DNA of 14,976 nt from an uncultured Mollicutes bacterium (GTDB lineage: Bacteria; Bacillota_I; Bacilli_A; RFN20; CAG-288), in contig URQF01000024.1 of assembly GCA_900549915.1 (NCBI GenBank), positions 1 through 14,976 of the forward strand, read 5' to 3'. Below the pieces are notes generated by a model. That model did not search any database, had not been told where the DNA came from, and was given only the letters and a program-made list of their open reading frames with translations. The first letter of the stretch is position 1. Every line of letters starts with the position of its first letter. Positions 1 through 7,489 of the stretch are shown here, one piece after another. Made by a program: the position numbers and the translations under genes.

Positions 1-11
1 TTCATCGTCCC

Positions 12-90
12 TTTTTGCTTTTTTTAGGGCGTCTATAGTGAGGAAAAATTTTCTTAAGTTTTTGCTTTTTCAAGGCGTCTAAAGTAAAGG
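12..90. repeat. Imperfect direct repeat, two 32-nt units
   Basis: Two units, at 12-43 and 59-90, each begin with TTTTTGCTTTTT and continue with GGCGTCTA followed by AG-rich sequence. They differ by a few substitutions and a one-base shift, so the period is 46-47 bp. A weaker echo (TAAAGAAAAGG, preceded by GACGCC) lies at 436-452. No gene covers the units. They may be remnants of a duplicated intergenic sequence near the left edge of an accessory region. I do not recognise the repeat. Confidence 0.5.
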
Positions 91-159
91 AGGATATTTA
101 AAGAAAGCAAGAAAAACAAATTAGAAAAGAAGATTGAAGACAGCAAGGAGGAATATGTA

Positions 160-336
160 TTGGACGAAAAAAAGAGAATGCTGGATGATGACGAGAACGC
201 CTATAAGGTGCTTGCAATGCTGTTGGAGCCAATTGTCTCAGAAGAATTTCGGATGATGAACGAGGTAGAAAAGAAAGACTCTGTAATCCCTGGTTTCCTG
301 ACCGAAAGCAAATGGGATTATAGACCAAGGATTTAG
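160..336 (+). CDS. Possible small acidic hypothetical protein (TTG start)
   Basis: A 58-codon frame opens with TTG, and AAGGAGG (145-151) lies 8 nt upstream, which is ideal spacing and the main reason to list it. The product would be small, charged and acidic, rich in Asp/Glu/Lys, ending DYRPRI. I recognise no family. The frame stays open upstream of the TTG to at least 94 without an ATG, and a second start-less open frame (302-475, another phase) overlaps its end. The segment could therefore be a decayed, frameshifted gene instead of an intact one. There is no terminator or operon link to the regulator at 488. Confidence 0.3.
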   Translation: MDEKKRMLDDDENAYKVLAMLLEPIVSEEFRMMNEVEKKDSVIPGFLTESKWDYRPRI

Positions 337-368
337 ACGGAAAGGGCCTTTTCTGCATAACAGGATAA

Positions 369-434
369 GGGACTGGTGCAATCTGCGTCAGTCCCGCTAT
401 CAAGGCATTCGCCATGATCGGTGGGAAACCCACC
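369..434. other. Three tandem hairpins (possible structured RNA or leader)
   Basis: Three adjacent stem-loops fill 66 nt. GGGACTG/CAGTCCC (369-375 with 389-395) is a perfect 7-bp stem. At 399-418, ATCA-A-GGC pairs with GCC-A-TGAT across an ATTC loop, with a single A-A mismatch. GGTGGG-AAA-CCCACC (420-434) is a perfect 6-bp stem. None is followed by a T-run, so a classic terminator is unlikely. The cluster ends about 40 bp upstream of the regulator's -10 element. It might be a small RNA, a processed leader or a protein-binding site; no known RNA family is recognised. Confidence 0.35.
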
Positions 435-460
435 CGACGCCTAAAGAAAAGGGTACATAC

Positions 461-481
461 TTGTTACATTTATGATACAAT
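461..481 (+). promoter_or_regulatory. Extended -10 promoter with overlapping dyad operator for the regulator gene
   Basis: TACAAT at 476-481 preceded by TG (473-474) makes an extended -10 element (TGaTACAAT); no good -35 is visible. Positions 461-480 form a dyad, TTGT..CAT..ATG..ACAA, with 7 of 10 symmetric pairs. Three TACA cores at 454, 465 and 476 are also phased at 11 bp. Transcription from this -10 would start at about 487-488, which is the ATG itself. The overlap of dyad and promoter suggests autoregulation by the HTH protein; this is inference. Confidence 0.5.
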
Positions 482-487
482 TTAATT

Positions 488-694
488 ATGAACTTTTCCA
501 GAATCGTAAAAGAACTAAGAACGAAGATGATGCTGAGCCAAACCGAGTTTGCCAAGAAGCTTGGTGTTTCCTATGCAACAATCAATCGCTGGGAGAACGG
601 ACACCACAAGCCGGTTTTCAATGATCAACGAAAGATAGCTAAGCTTTGCAAGAAATATGGCATCGAATTAGAAGAAACGGAGGGAGACAGATGA
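488..694 (+). CDS. XRE-family HTH regulator, probable R-M controller protein
   Basis: This 68-residue protein is almost entirely one HTH_3/XRE DNA-binding domain. Helix 2 is around QTEFAKKLG (18-26) and the recognition helix around SYATINRWENG (28-38), the classic pattern of Cro/CI-like repressors. Its size and position directly before methyltransferase and restriction genes match the controller (C) proteins that delay restriction until the host is methylated. The ATG has no Shine-Dalgarno sequence upstream, and the -10 element places the transcript start at or next to the start codon. Translation is therefore likely leaderless, as known for several C genes. The stop overlaps the next start (ATGA at 691-694), so the genes are translationally coupled. 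The domain is clear; the controller role is inferred from context. Confidence 0.85.
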   Translation: MNFSRIVKELRTKMMLSQTEFAKKLGVSYATINRWENGHHKPVFNDQRKIAKLCKKYGIELEETEGDR

Positions 695-1671
695 CATCGG
701 CTATCATTACGGAAGAAATCGAAAAAGAATACCCCGATGTTCTTGATATGCTCCTTCAAGACCATTCAACCAAGAAAAATATTGTCTGGGGGACAGACAA
801 TTACAAGAATAACGGCAAAGGCTATCATGCTGAGGACACCATGAAGATTTCCTCTATTTCCGGGAAGATGAGAAAACTCATCAAGCCAAGAATATGCAAG
901 AGCGAGCGTGAGCAGAAGAAGCGTAGCAAGGACATGGCCGAAGTATTCACCCCATCCTGGGTCTGCAATTTTCAGAACAATGCCGTGGACGAAAAATGGT
1001 TTGGGCACAAGGATGCCTTCAACAAAGATGAAGGCAAAACCTGGATTCCTACGGAAAAGGTCATTTTCGAAAATGATAAGACCTGGCAGGACTATGTCAA
1101 AGATCTAAGACTCGAGATTACATGTGGCGAAGCTCCTTATCTCACCAGTCGGTACGATGCGACAAGTGGGGAACAGATACCAGTCGGAATGCGTATGGGT
1201 CTTTTGGATCGTAAGCTCAGAGTGATAAGCGAGAATGTAAAAGACGAGAAAGAATGGACGGACTGGGCCAAAACAGCTCTGAAAAGCGTCTATGGTTTTG
1301 ATTTCCAAGGCGACAACGTTCTTCTTGCACGGGAGAACCTTTTCGTCGACGTCCTCGAGTTCTTCCAGAATAAATTCGGTCAATCGTTCGAAAACGAGTA
1401 TGCAAACGAAATCGCTCAAATCATTTCATGGAATGTTTTTCAGATGGATGGCATGAAATACGTCGTGCCTTACACCTGTCACAACGAAGAGGGAATCGGC
1501 CAGATGTCGCTTGATTTCCTTACTGGAGAAAGCGTCATGCCAGAAACGTCCGAATGCCCTGGATGCAAGACGGGCGACAACAGTCAGCACAACGGAGTCT
1601 ATGCGAAAGTCATGGACTGGGAAAAGAACAGAAGTGTTAAGTTTTTTGATATCGTGAGAGGGAGGAAATGA
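691..1671 (+). CDS. DNA adenine methyltransferase, N-terminal half (SAM-binding) of a split R-M methylase
   Basis: A 326-residue protein with the front part of a gamma-type N6-adenine methyltransferase. It has the EVFTP motif (T87-P88, motif X region), a motif I-like SAM site LEITCGEAPYL (from L141) and a motif III-like stretch around DNVLLARENL. The chain ends with a CPGC pair (C289/C292) and a DWEKNRSVKF segment, and never reaches a catalytic (N/D)PP(Y/F) motif. That motif (NPPY) is found near the C-terminus of the next gene, so I infer the two chains form one methylase. The start at 691 is chosen because GGAGGG lies 6 nt upstream and it overlaps the regulator stop as ATGA. The frame is open further upstream, but without such support. 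It overlaps the next gene region at 1668-1671. Genes of this type are commonly annotated 'restriction endonuclease subunit M'. Confidence 0.8.
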   Translation: MTSAIITEEIEKEYPDVLDMLLQDHSTKKNIVWGTDNYKNNGKGYHAEDTMKISSISGKMRKLIKPRICKSEREQKKRSKDMAEVFTPSWVCNFQNNAVDEKWFGHKDAFNKDEGKTWIPTEKVIFENDKTWQDYVKDLRLEITCGEAPYLTSRYDATSGEQIPVGMRMGLLDRKLRVISENVKDEKEWTDWAKTALKSVYGFDFQGDNVLLARENLFVDVLEFFQNKFGQSFENEYANEIAQIISWNVFQMDGMKYVVPYTCHNEEGIGQMSLDFLTGESVMPETSECPGCKTGDNSQHNGVYAKVMDWEKNRSVKFFDIVRGRK

Positions 1672-1673
1672 TT

Positions 1674-4600
1674 ATGAACGAGGACAGCATAAAGAAATTC
1701 CAATCCACCTTTGAGTACAAGCTTATTTACATATTCAGAATCAACGACAGAGCTCATGAAGGATGTCTAAAGATAGGTGATGCAACGGTTCATACTGAAA
1801 GAGACTGGAACGAGCTGAGCCCGAACAGCCACGACCTTAACTTCTCGGCGAGAAAGAGAATCGACGAATACACTTCGACCGCAGGAATAAACTATGACCT
1901 TCTCTATACAGAAATCGCTGTCTATGTCGACCGCTGCAATGGAAAACTGAAAAGCTTCCGTGACCATAAGGTCCATGATGTCCTGATTCGAAGCGGAATC
2001 AAACGAAAGTTCTTCGATACCCAGAAGAAACAGAATGAATGGTTCGTGACCGATTTGGAGACCGCAAAAAAAGCCATACAAGCCGTAAAAGACGGAAAAG
2101 CAGCGCTAGATTCATCATCGATTACTAAAGATAAGAACCCCATTGCTTTCCGTCCCGAGCAGGAGCAAGCAATAAAAGAAACTCTGAAACGTTTCAAAAC
2201 CGGAAACAAGATGCTTTGGAATGCGAAGATGCGATTCGGAAAGACCTTGTGTGCTCTTCAGGTGGCAAAGGAGGAAGGATTTAAATCAACCATCATTTTG
2301 ACACACCGTCCTGTAGTCTCCGATGGATGGTATGAGGATTTCGGCAAGATTTTCTATGACAAGCCGGATTACGAGTTCGCATCCAAGACTAAAGGAAAGA
2401 CCATCAGTGAATTAGAGAAAGAAGGGAAGAATTTCGTATATTTCGCTTCTATCCAGGATCTCCGTGGCGCTTCAGCAGTTGGCGGAAAATTCAACAAGGA
2501 TGATGAAATCTATGACCACGATTGGGATTTTGTAGTTGTGGACGAAGCCCATGAAGGAACCCAGACCGACTTAGGAAAGAAGGTCATAAACCAGGTCATA
2601 TCTGGAAAAACAAAGGAAGCCAAAGTCCTTGAGCTTTCGGGAACCCCGTTCAACTTACTTGAGCATTATGAATCAGGTGATATCTATACTTGGGACTACA
2701 TCATGGAACAGGAGGCCAAACAGGAGTTTGCCTTGAACCATTTTGGAGACTCCAACCCCTATGAAGACCTCCCAAAACTCAACATCTATACCTACCATTT
2801 AGAAAAGAGCTTTGTTGCTTATCAAGACATCGATGATAAAGCATTCAACTTCAAAGAGTTCTTCCGGGTTTGGACAGGCGATAATAACAAGGACACGAAG
2901 CCGGTACCGGAAGGGGCGAAAATCGGCGATTTCGTTCACGAGGATGATATTGTCAAGTTCTTAAACTTGATTTCGCAAAAGAGTGACACTACCAATTACC
3001 CGTTCTCTACCGAAGAGTACCGGAAGTTGTTCAAGAACACGCTTTGGGTTGTTCCAGGAGTCAAGGAAGCAAAGGCTTTGAGCACTCTCCTCCAGAACCA
3101 TCCTGTTTTTGGCGCTTTCAAAATCGTCAACGTGGCCGGTGACGGAGATGAGGAAATCAATTCAGCAGATGCGCTTACGGCAGTCAGAAACGCATTCAAG
3201 GAGAACGAATATACCATCACGCTTTCCTGTGGGCGACTTACCACTGGCGTTTCCGTCCCTGAATGGACGGCAGTGCTGATGCTTGCGGGTTCATATTCCA
3301 CATCCGCAAGCCAATATTTACAGACTATCTTCCGTGTTCAGACCCCAGCCAACATTGATGGAAAGACGAAGGAGAACTGCTATGTCTTCGATTTTGCACC
3401 GGACAGAACTCTGAAAATGGTCGCAGAATCCGTCCAGCTTTCCGCAAAAGCCGGAAAGAAAGAACCACGTGCTGAATTAACGCTTAAGAAATTCCTCAAT
3501 TTCTGCCCTGTCGTATCAATCGATGAGACTAGGATGAAGGAATTCAAGGTGGACCAGCTCCTTCAAGCATTGAAGAAAGCTTATATCGAAAAAGTGGCAA
3601 AGAATGGATTTGACGACATCAAACTTTATAACGACGAACTTCTGAAGCTAGATGGACTTGAACTGGAAGAATTCCAAAAGCTAAAACAAATCATCGGTGC
3701 ATCGAACCAGCAGAAGAAAGCTGGAGACATTGATATCAACAACGAAGGCTTCACAGAGGAAGAATACGAGACGGAAGAGAAAATCAAGGAAAAGAAAAGC
3801 CGTGGCGAATCCTTGACCGAGGAAGAAAAAGAAAAGCTAAAACAGCTAAAAGAAAAGAAGAAAAACCGTGATACAGCCATTTCCATTCTTCGCGGAATCT
3901 CCATCCGTATTCCTCTTCTTGTCTACGGCATCGATATGGATATCAATTCCGATATCACTATCGATACTTTTAGTGACCCCAAGATCATCGACGATCTTTC
4001 CTGGAACGAATTCATGCCAAAGGGCGTGACAAGAGATATGTTCAGGAAATTCTCCAAATATTATGACAAGGACATCTTCATCGGTGCCTGCCGTAGAATC
4101 AGAGCTGTTTCTAAGAACGCCGATAACCTTGAGCCAACAGAAAGAGTTGAAAAAATTGCAGAGCTGTTCTCCACATTCAAAAATCCTGACAAGGAGACCG
4201 TTTTGACACCCTGGAGAGTCGTCAATCTCCATATGGGAGAAGCTCTTGGAGGCTATTCTTTCTATGACGACAAGTTCGAGAATACGATTTCCGAACCACG
4301 ATTTATAGAAAAGGAAGGAATAACTTCCCGTGTGTTCAACAATGAATCGAACATTCTGGAAATCAATTCCAAAACAGGATTGTATCCACTGTACGTTTCC
4401 TATACCCTCTATCGACTAAAATTGAATAAAATCCCGGAAGAACAACAGACATTCGAAAACAAGCAAAAGATTTGGGATGACGTCGTTCAGAACCAAGTGT
4501 TCGTTGTATGCAAAACTCCGATGGCGAAGCAGATTACAAAGAGAACATTGGTCGGCTATAGAGATGCTAAGGTGAACACAAGATATTTCGAGGACTTGAT

Positions 4601-5720
4601 TAATCAGCTCAAGGACAAACGTAAATGTGAGTCCTTCATCAAGAAGGTCCATCAAGGAAAAACATATTGGAACCGCAAGGAGGACGACAACATGAAATTC
4701 AATGCAGTGGTAGGAAATCCACCTTATCAAAGCGAAAACACAGGTGAAGGAAACGGAAAAGACCCCATTTATAATTATTTTATCGATGCAGCTATGCAAA
4801 TCGGAGAGATTGGTACTTTAATTCACCCAGCGAGATTCTTGTTTAGAGCTGGAAAAACACCAAAGGATTGGAACGAAAAAATATTGCACAATAATCATTT
4901 TAAAATTATCGATTATTTTGATGATTCACACTCTGTTTTTCCAACCGCAGAAATTAAAGGGGGTGTGGCCATTTCTTATTGGGATAATAAAGAGAATTTT
5001 GGCGAGATTGGAACTTTCTATTTACACGATGAAATGAAAAGTATTGTTAATAAAGCCAAAGCGCTAGATTTCATCCCATTATCAACAATTGTTTATCCTA
5101 ATCATTCTTATAGATTCACTGATACCTTGTATAAAGAAAATACCTGGGCTGATAAGCGCCTTAGCAAAGAAAACAGATATAATGTAACAACAAATGCTTT
5201 CAAAGCAATGCATGAACTTTTCTATGATGAGGAACCTGAAACAGGGGATTACATAAAGATATTTGGAAGAGATGAGAAGTTATCCAGAACTTCAAAATGG
5301 ATTTTAGCAAAATATATATCCGTTCCTAGCAATTACCGATATTTTAAGCTTTTCGTTGCACGTGCAAATGGAAACGGAACATTTGGAGAGACTTTGACAA
5401 AGCCATTTGTAGGAGAACCAAACAGCGGAAATACTGATACCTTTATTAGCATAGGAAAGTTTCAAAGTGAGTATGAAACCAAAAATCTAAAGAAGTACTT
5501 ATCGACTAAATTTCTTCGTGCCCTACTTGGAACTTTAAAAGTTACACAAGATAATTTTGCGGAAAAATGGGCAAATATTCCCATGCAAGATTTCTCAGAT
5601 CAGTCGGATATCGATTGGTCTAAGAGCATTGACGAAATCGGCCAGCAGCTTTACAAGAAATATAAACTGAGTGAAAAAGAAATAGACTTCATTGAGAAAA
5701 ACGTGAAGCCGATGAAATGA
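1674..5720 (+). CDS. Restriction enzyme: GIY-YIG-like nuclease, SF2 helicase, Eco57I-like methylase half
   Basis: A 1348-residue multidomain protein. Residues about 13-130 resemble GIY-YIG domains of the T5orf172/MUG113 kind: LIYIF (17-21), KIG (33-35), R60/R62, RDHKVH (96-101) and NEWF (121-124). Residues about 155-600 are an SF2 helicase: Walker A AKMRFGKT (K190), DEAH (290-293), SGTP (322-325), a motif V-like TTGVSVP and a motif VI-like QTIFRVQ. A highly charged Glu/Lys linker follows at about 690-750. The C-terminus carries the catalytic NPPYQ (N1015) and a probable target-recognition region ending in a conserved-looking DIDWSKS tail. The SAM-binding half of the methylase is in the preceding gene. 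An ATG also exists at 1668, but GGGAGG (1660-1665) is spaced correctly (8 nt) only for 1674. Base composition drops sharply at about 4760-5600. Domains are clear; nuclease activity and target are inferred. Confidence 0.85.
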   Translation: MNEDSIKKFQSTFEYKLIYIFRINDRAHEGCLKIGDATVHTERDWNELSPNSHDLNFSARKRIDEYTSTAGINYDLLYTEIAVYVDRCNGKLKSFRDHKVHDVLIRSGIKRKFFDTQKKQNEWFVTDLETAKKAIQAVKDGKAALDSSSITKDKNPIAFRPEQEQAIKETLKRFKTGNKMLWNAKMRFGKTLCALQVAKEEGFKSTIILTHRPVVSDGWYEDFGKIFYDKPDYEFASKTKGKTISELEKEGKNFVYFASIQDLRGASAVGGKFNKDDEIYDHDWDFVVVDEAHEGTQTDLGKKVINQVISGKTKEAKVLELSGTPFNLLEHYESGDIYTWDYIMEQEAKQEFALNHFGDSNPYEDLPKLNIYTYHLEKSFVAYQDIDDKAFNFKEFFRVWTGDNNKDTKPVPEGAKIGDFVHEDDIVKFLNLISQKSDTTNYPFSTEEYRKLFKNTLWVVPGVKEAKALSTLLQNHPVFGAFKIVNVAGDGDEEINSADALTAVRNAFKENEYTITLSCGRLTTGVSVPEWTAVLMLAGSYSTSASQYLQTIFRVQTPANIDGKTKENCYVFDFAPDRTLKMVAESVQLSAKAGKKEPRAELTLKKFLNFCPVVSIDETRMKEFKVDQLLQALKKAYIEKVAKNGFDDIKLYNDELLKLDGLELEEFQKLKQIIGASNQQKKAGDIDINNEGFTEEEYETEEKIKEKKSRGESLTEEEKEKLKQLKEKKKNRDTAISILRGISIRIPLLVYGIDMDINSDITIDTFSDPKIIDDLSWNEFMPKGVTRDMFRKFSKYYDKDIFIGACRRIRAVSKNADNLEPTERVEKIAELFSTFKNPDKETVLTPWRVVNLHMGEALGGYSFYDDKFENTISEPRFIEKEGITSRVFNNESNILEINSKTGLYPLYVSYTLYRLKLNKIPEEQQTFENKQKIWDDVVQNQVFVVCKTPMAKQITKRTLVGYRDAKVNTRYFEDLINQLKDKRKCESFIKKVHQGKTYWNRKEDDNMKFNAVVGNPPYQSENTGEGNGKDPIYNYFIDAAMQIGEIGTLIHPARFLFRAGKTPKDWNEKILHNNHFKIIDYFDDSHSVFPTAEIKGGVAISYWDNKENFGEIGTFYLHDEMKSIVNKAKALDFIPLSTIVYPNHSYRFTDTLYKENTWADKRLSKENRYNVTTNAFKAMHELFYDEEPETGDYIKIFGRDEKLSRTSKWILAKYISVPSNYRYFKLFVARANGNGTFGETLTKPFVGEPNSGNTDTFISIGKFQSEYETKNLKKYLSTKFLRALLGTLKVTQDNFAEKWANIPMQDFSDQSDIDWSKSIDEIGQQLYKKYKLSEKEIDFIEKNVKPMK

Positions 5721-5902
5721 TTTGGTAAAATAAACGCGAATATCAAAGACGACATCGCAATCCCAGCTAACGACCGGGCCTGGCGGTTCTACTTCATAGT
5801 TAGTCAGTAGTAAAAGAGGAACTATTTATAGTCGGCATAGTCCATTACACGTTCGGCACGTTGGAAAAGAAAGCCGAAAGACAATTGACCGCTCGTTACG
5901 GT
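5721..5902. other. Intergenic region between R-M operon and recombinase
   Basis: No gene is supported here. The large restriction gene's frame stays open for 29 codons beyond its TGA, to a TAG at 5808, with no start of its own. A short inverted repeat, TTCGGC/GCCGAA (5852-5857 with 5873-5878), is the only visible structure. There is no convincing hairpin/T-run terminator for the R-M operon. The stretch could contain an attachment-site remnant for the neighbouring recombinase, but nothing shows this directly. Confidence 0.3.
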
Positions 5903-5932
5903 TTGTCACTTGTGTATTGGACTTTTTATTAT
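5903..5932 (+). promoter_or_regulatory. Probable sigma-70 type promoter of the recombinase gene
   Basis: TTGTCA (5903-5908) and TATTAT (5927-5932) are each one mismatch from consensus, with an 18-bp spacer. The predicted start is near 5939. The leader then carries GGAAAGGAG just before the ATG at 5976. This gives the recombinase its own transcription, independent of the R-M operon. Confidence 0.55.
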
Positions 5933-5975
5933 CTTGGTATCTCCAATCAATGCAGTGACAGGAAAGGAGATACCT

Positions 5976-7436
5976 ATGATCAGAGGTGTCATTTACGCAC
6001 GCTATTCGTGCAACAAGCAGAGAGAAGAGTCCATTGAAGGTCAGATTCGTGAATGCAAGGAATTTGCAAGAAACAACGGAATAGATGTCATCAACACCTA
6101 CATCGACAGAGCAATGTCTGCAACCAACGACAATCGGCCCGAATTCCAAAGAATGATTTCGGATTCCTATCTTGATCGGTTCGATGCCGTCCTCATCTGG
6201 AAATCAGACCGTTTCTCACGCAACAGAAAGCAAGCAATCTGCTATCGTGATATTCTGAGAGAAAACCATGTGAAGCTTCTTTCTGCCACGGAACCGAACA
6301 TCGAAGGTCCCGCCGGAATCCTTTTCGAATCCATGAACGACGGATACAACGAATACTATGTGTCCGAAATGAAAGTGAAGATGAAACGTGGAGAAAAGGA
6401 AAATGTATTGGAAGGAAAGACAAACGGCGGAGTCCCTGCTTATGGCTATCGGACGGAAAAGTACAAGTATTACATCATTGAGAATGAAGCTGAAGTCATC
6501 CGCTATATCTTCGAGATGTATGCAAATACCGATATCACTGTAAATGGGCTGGTGCAGATTCTTAAGAAGAAGGGAATGTTCGCAAGAAGTGAAAAGCCAT
6601 TCGCAAACGGAAGCGTAGCCCACATTCTCAAGAACCGAAAATACATCGGCGAATATCGTTGGGGCGATGTCAGCAACAATTGTATTCCACCCATCGTGGA
6701 CAAATCCTTGTTCGAAAAGGTTCAGAAGAAACTTAAAGAAAATGCAAGAGACTGCCAGAAATTCCAGGCAACGGAGGATTATGTTCTTACCGGAAAATTC
6801 TTTTGCGGTGACTGTGGTTCGCATATGATTGGTGAATCCTGCCAGAAGAAAAGCGGAAAGATTTACCGTTATTATAAATGTTCGAAACGAAAGCATGGCA
6901 AAGGGTGCAAAATGTCTGCAATTGGAAAGGACATCATCGAGGACTATGTCTGCTATCAAACCTTGGAGTTTTTGTCCAACGAGGTGAACATCGACAAGCT
7001 TTCCTTGGCTATCCATGATTATCAGGAATCAAAATCACCTATGATCCAGAACATCGAGGCTAGAATCGGCGAGACGACAAAGAAGATGAATAACATCATT
7101 TCCGCAATCGAAGCTGGACTTGATCCAACTGATTTGAAATCGAGATACAATGAATTGAAAGGACTTCGCGACGAATTGGAACATAGCCTGGATGAGGAAA
7201 AGTGCAGAAACCCTGTCATGAACGTTGAGGATATCAAAAGAACCCTAAGAAGATGCAAGGGCATTTCCTTGAACAGCCTGAAGGAGAAAAAAATCCTCAT
7301 AAACCTCTTGGTGAACTCGATTGTGATTCAAGATAACGGAACAATCGATATTTTCTACAATTATCGGGAAAGAGAGCCGAAAGTCCCTCTTTCCTGCCTT
7401 AGTTCGACCACGTCACTGAATTGGTCCACCATTTGA
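5976..7436 (+). CDS. Large serine site-specific recombinase
   Basis: A 486-residue large serine recombinase. The N-terminal resolvase domain starts with the catalytic motif YARYS (S11 the likely nucleophile) and includes IWKSDRFSRN with the conserved arginines. A 'recombinase' DNA-binding domain follows (about 150-265). A zinc ribbon has CGDC (C277/C280) plus C302 and C311. The C-terminus holds a coiled coil (about 355-400) and a short end domain. Such enzymes integrate and excise prophages, conjugative elements and islands through a 5'-phosphoserine intermediate. An upstream in-frame start at 5910 exists, but the ATG at 5976 has the good ribosome binding site and matches family N-termini. 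Codon and base composition resemble the R-M genes before it, and a strong terminator follows. It probably mobilises the left module; the att sites are not identified. Confidence 0.92.
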   Translation: MIRGVIYARYSCNKQREESIEGQIRECKEFARNNGIDVINTYIDRAMSATNDNRPEFQRMISDSYLDRFDAVLIWKSDRFSRNRKQAICYRDILRENHVKLLSATEPNIEGPAGILFESMNDGYNEYYVSEMKVKMKRGEKENVLEGKTNGGVPAYGYRTEKYKYYIIENEAEVIRYIFEMYANTDITVNGLVQILKKKGMFARSEKPFANGSVAHILKNRKYIGEYRWGDVSNNCIPPIVDKSLFEKVQKKLKENARDCQKFQATEDYVLTGKFFCGDCGSHMIGESCQKKSGKIYRYYKCSKRKHGKGCKMSAIGKDIIEDYVCYQTLEFLSNEVNIDKLSLAIHDYQESKSPMIQNIEARIGETTKKMNNIISAIEAGLDPTDLKSRYNELKGLRDELEHSLDEEKCRNPVMNVEDIKRTLRRCKGISLNSLKEKKILINLLVNSIVIQDNGTIDIFYNYREREPKVPLSCLSSTTSLNWSTI

Positions 7437-7442
7437 TTATCT

Positions 7443-7458
7443 GTCGAATATCTTCGAC
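7443..7458. repeat. Perfect 6-bp inverted repeat downstream of the recombinase
   Basis: GTCGAA-TATC-TTCGAC is a perfect inverted repeat starting 6 nt after the recombinase stop and about 30 nt before its terminator. It may only be an mRNA hairpin, but a short dyad next to a serine recombinase gene could be part of a recombination site. No second copy was found in the window. Confidence 0.4.
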
Positions 7459-7489
7459 TTAAAATGAAAGACGGATCCTATTAGAGCTT

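Noticed and set aside
98..433. Minus-strand frame of 111 codons covering the left intergenic region
   Set aside because: It has no ribosome binding site, its composition is not protein-like in its second half, and it runs through the three hairpins.
5721..5810. Open frame of 29 codons continuing past the TGA of the large restriction gene
   Set aside because: It has no start codon. The protein before the stop ends in a tail that looks natural for the family, so readthrough or a broken longer gene is not supported.
6216..7016. Minus-strand open frame of 266 codons
   Set aside because: It lies within the serine recombinase coding region, whose catalytic and zinc motifs are on the plus strand.
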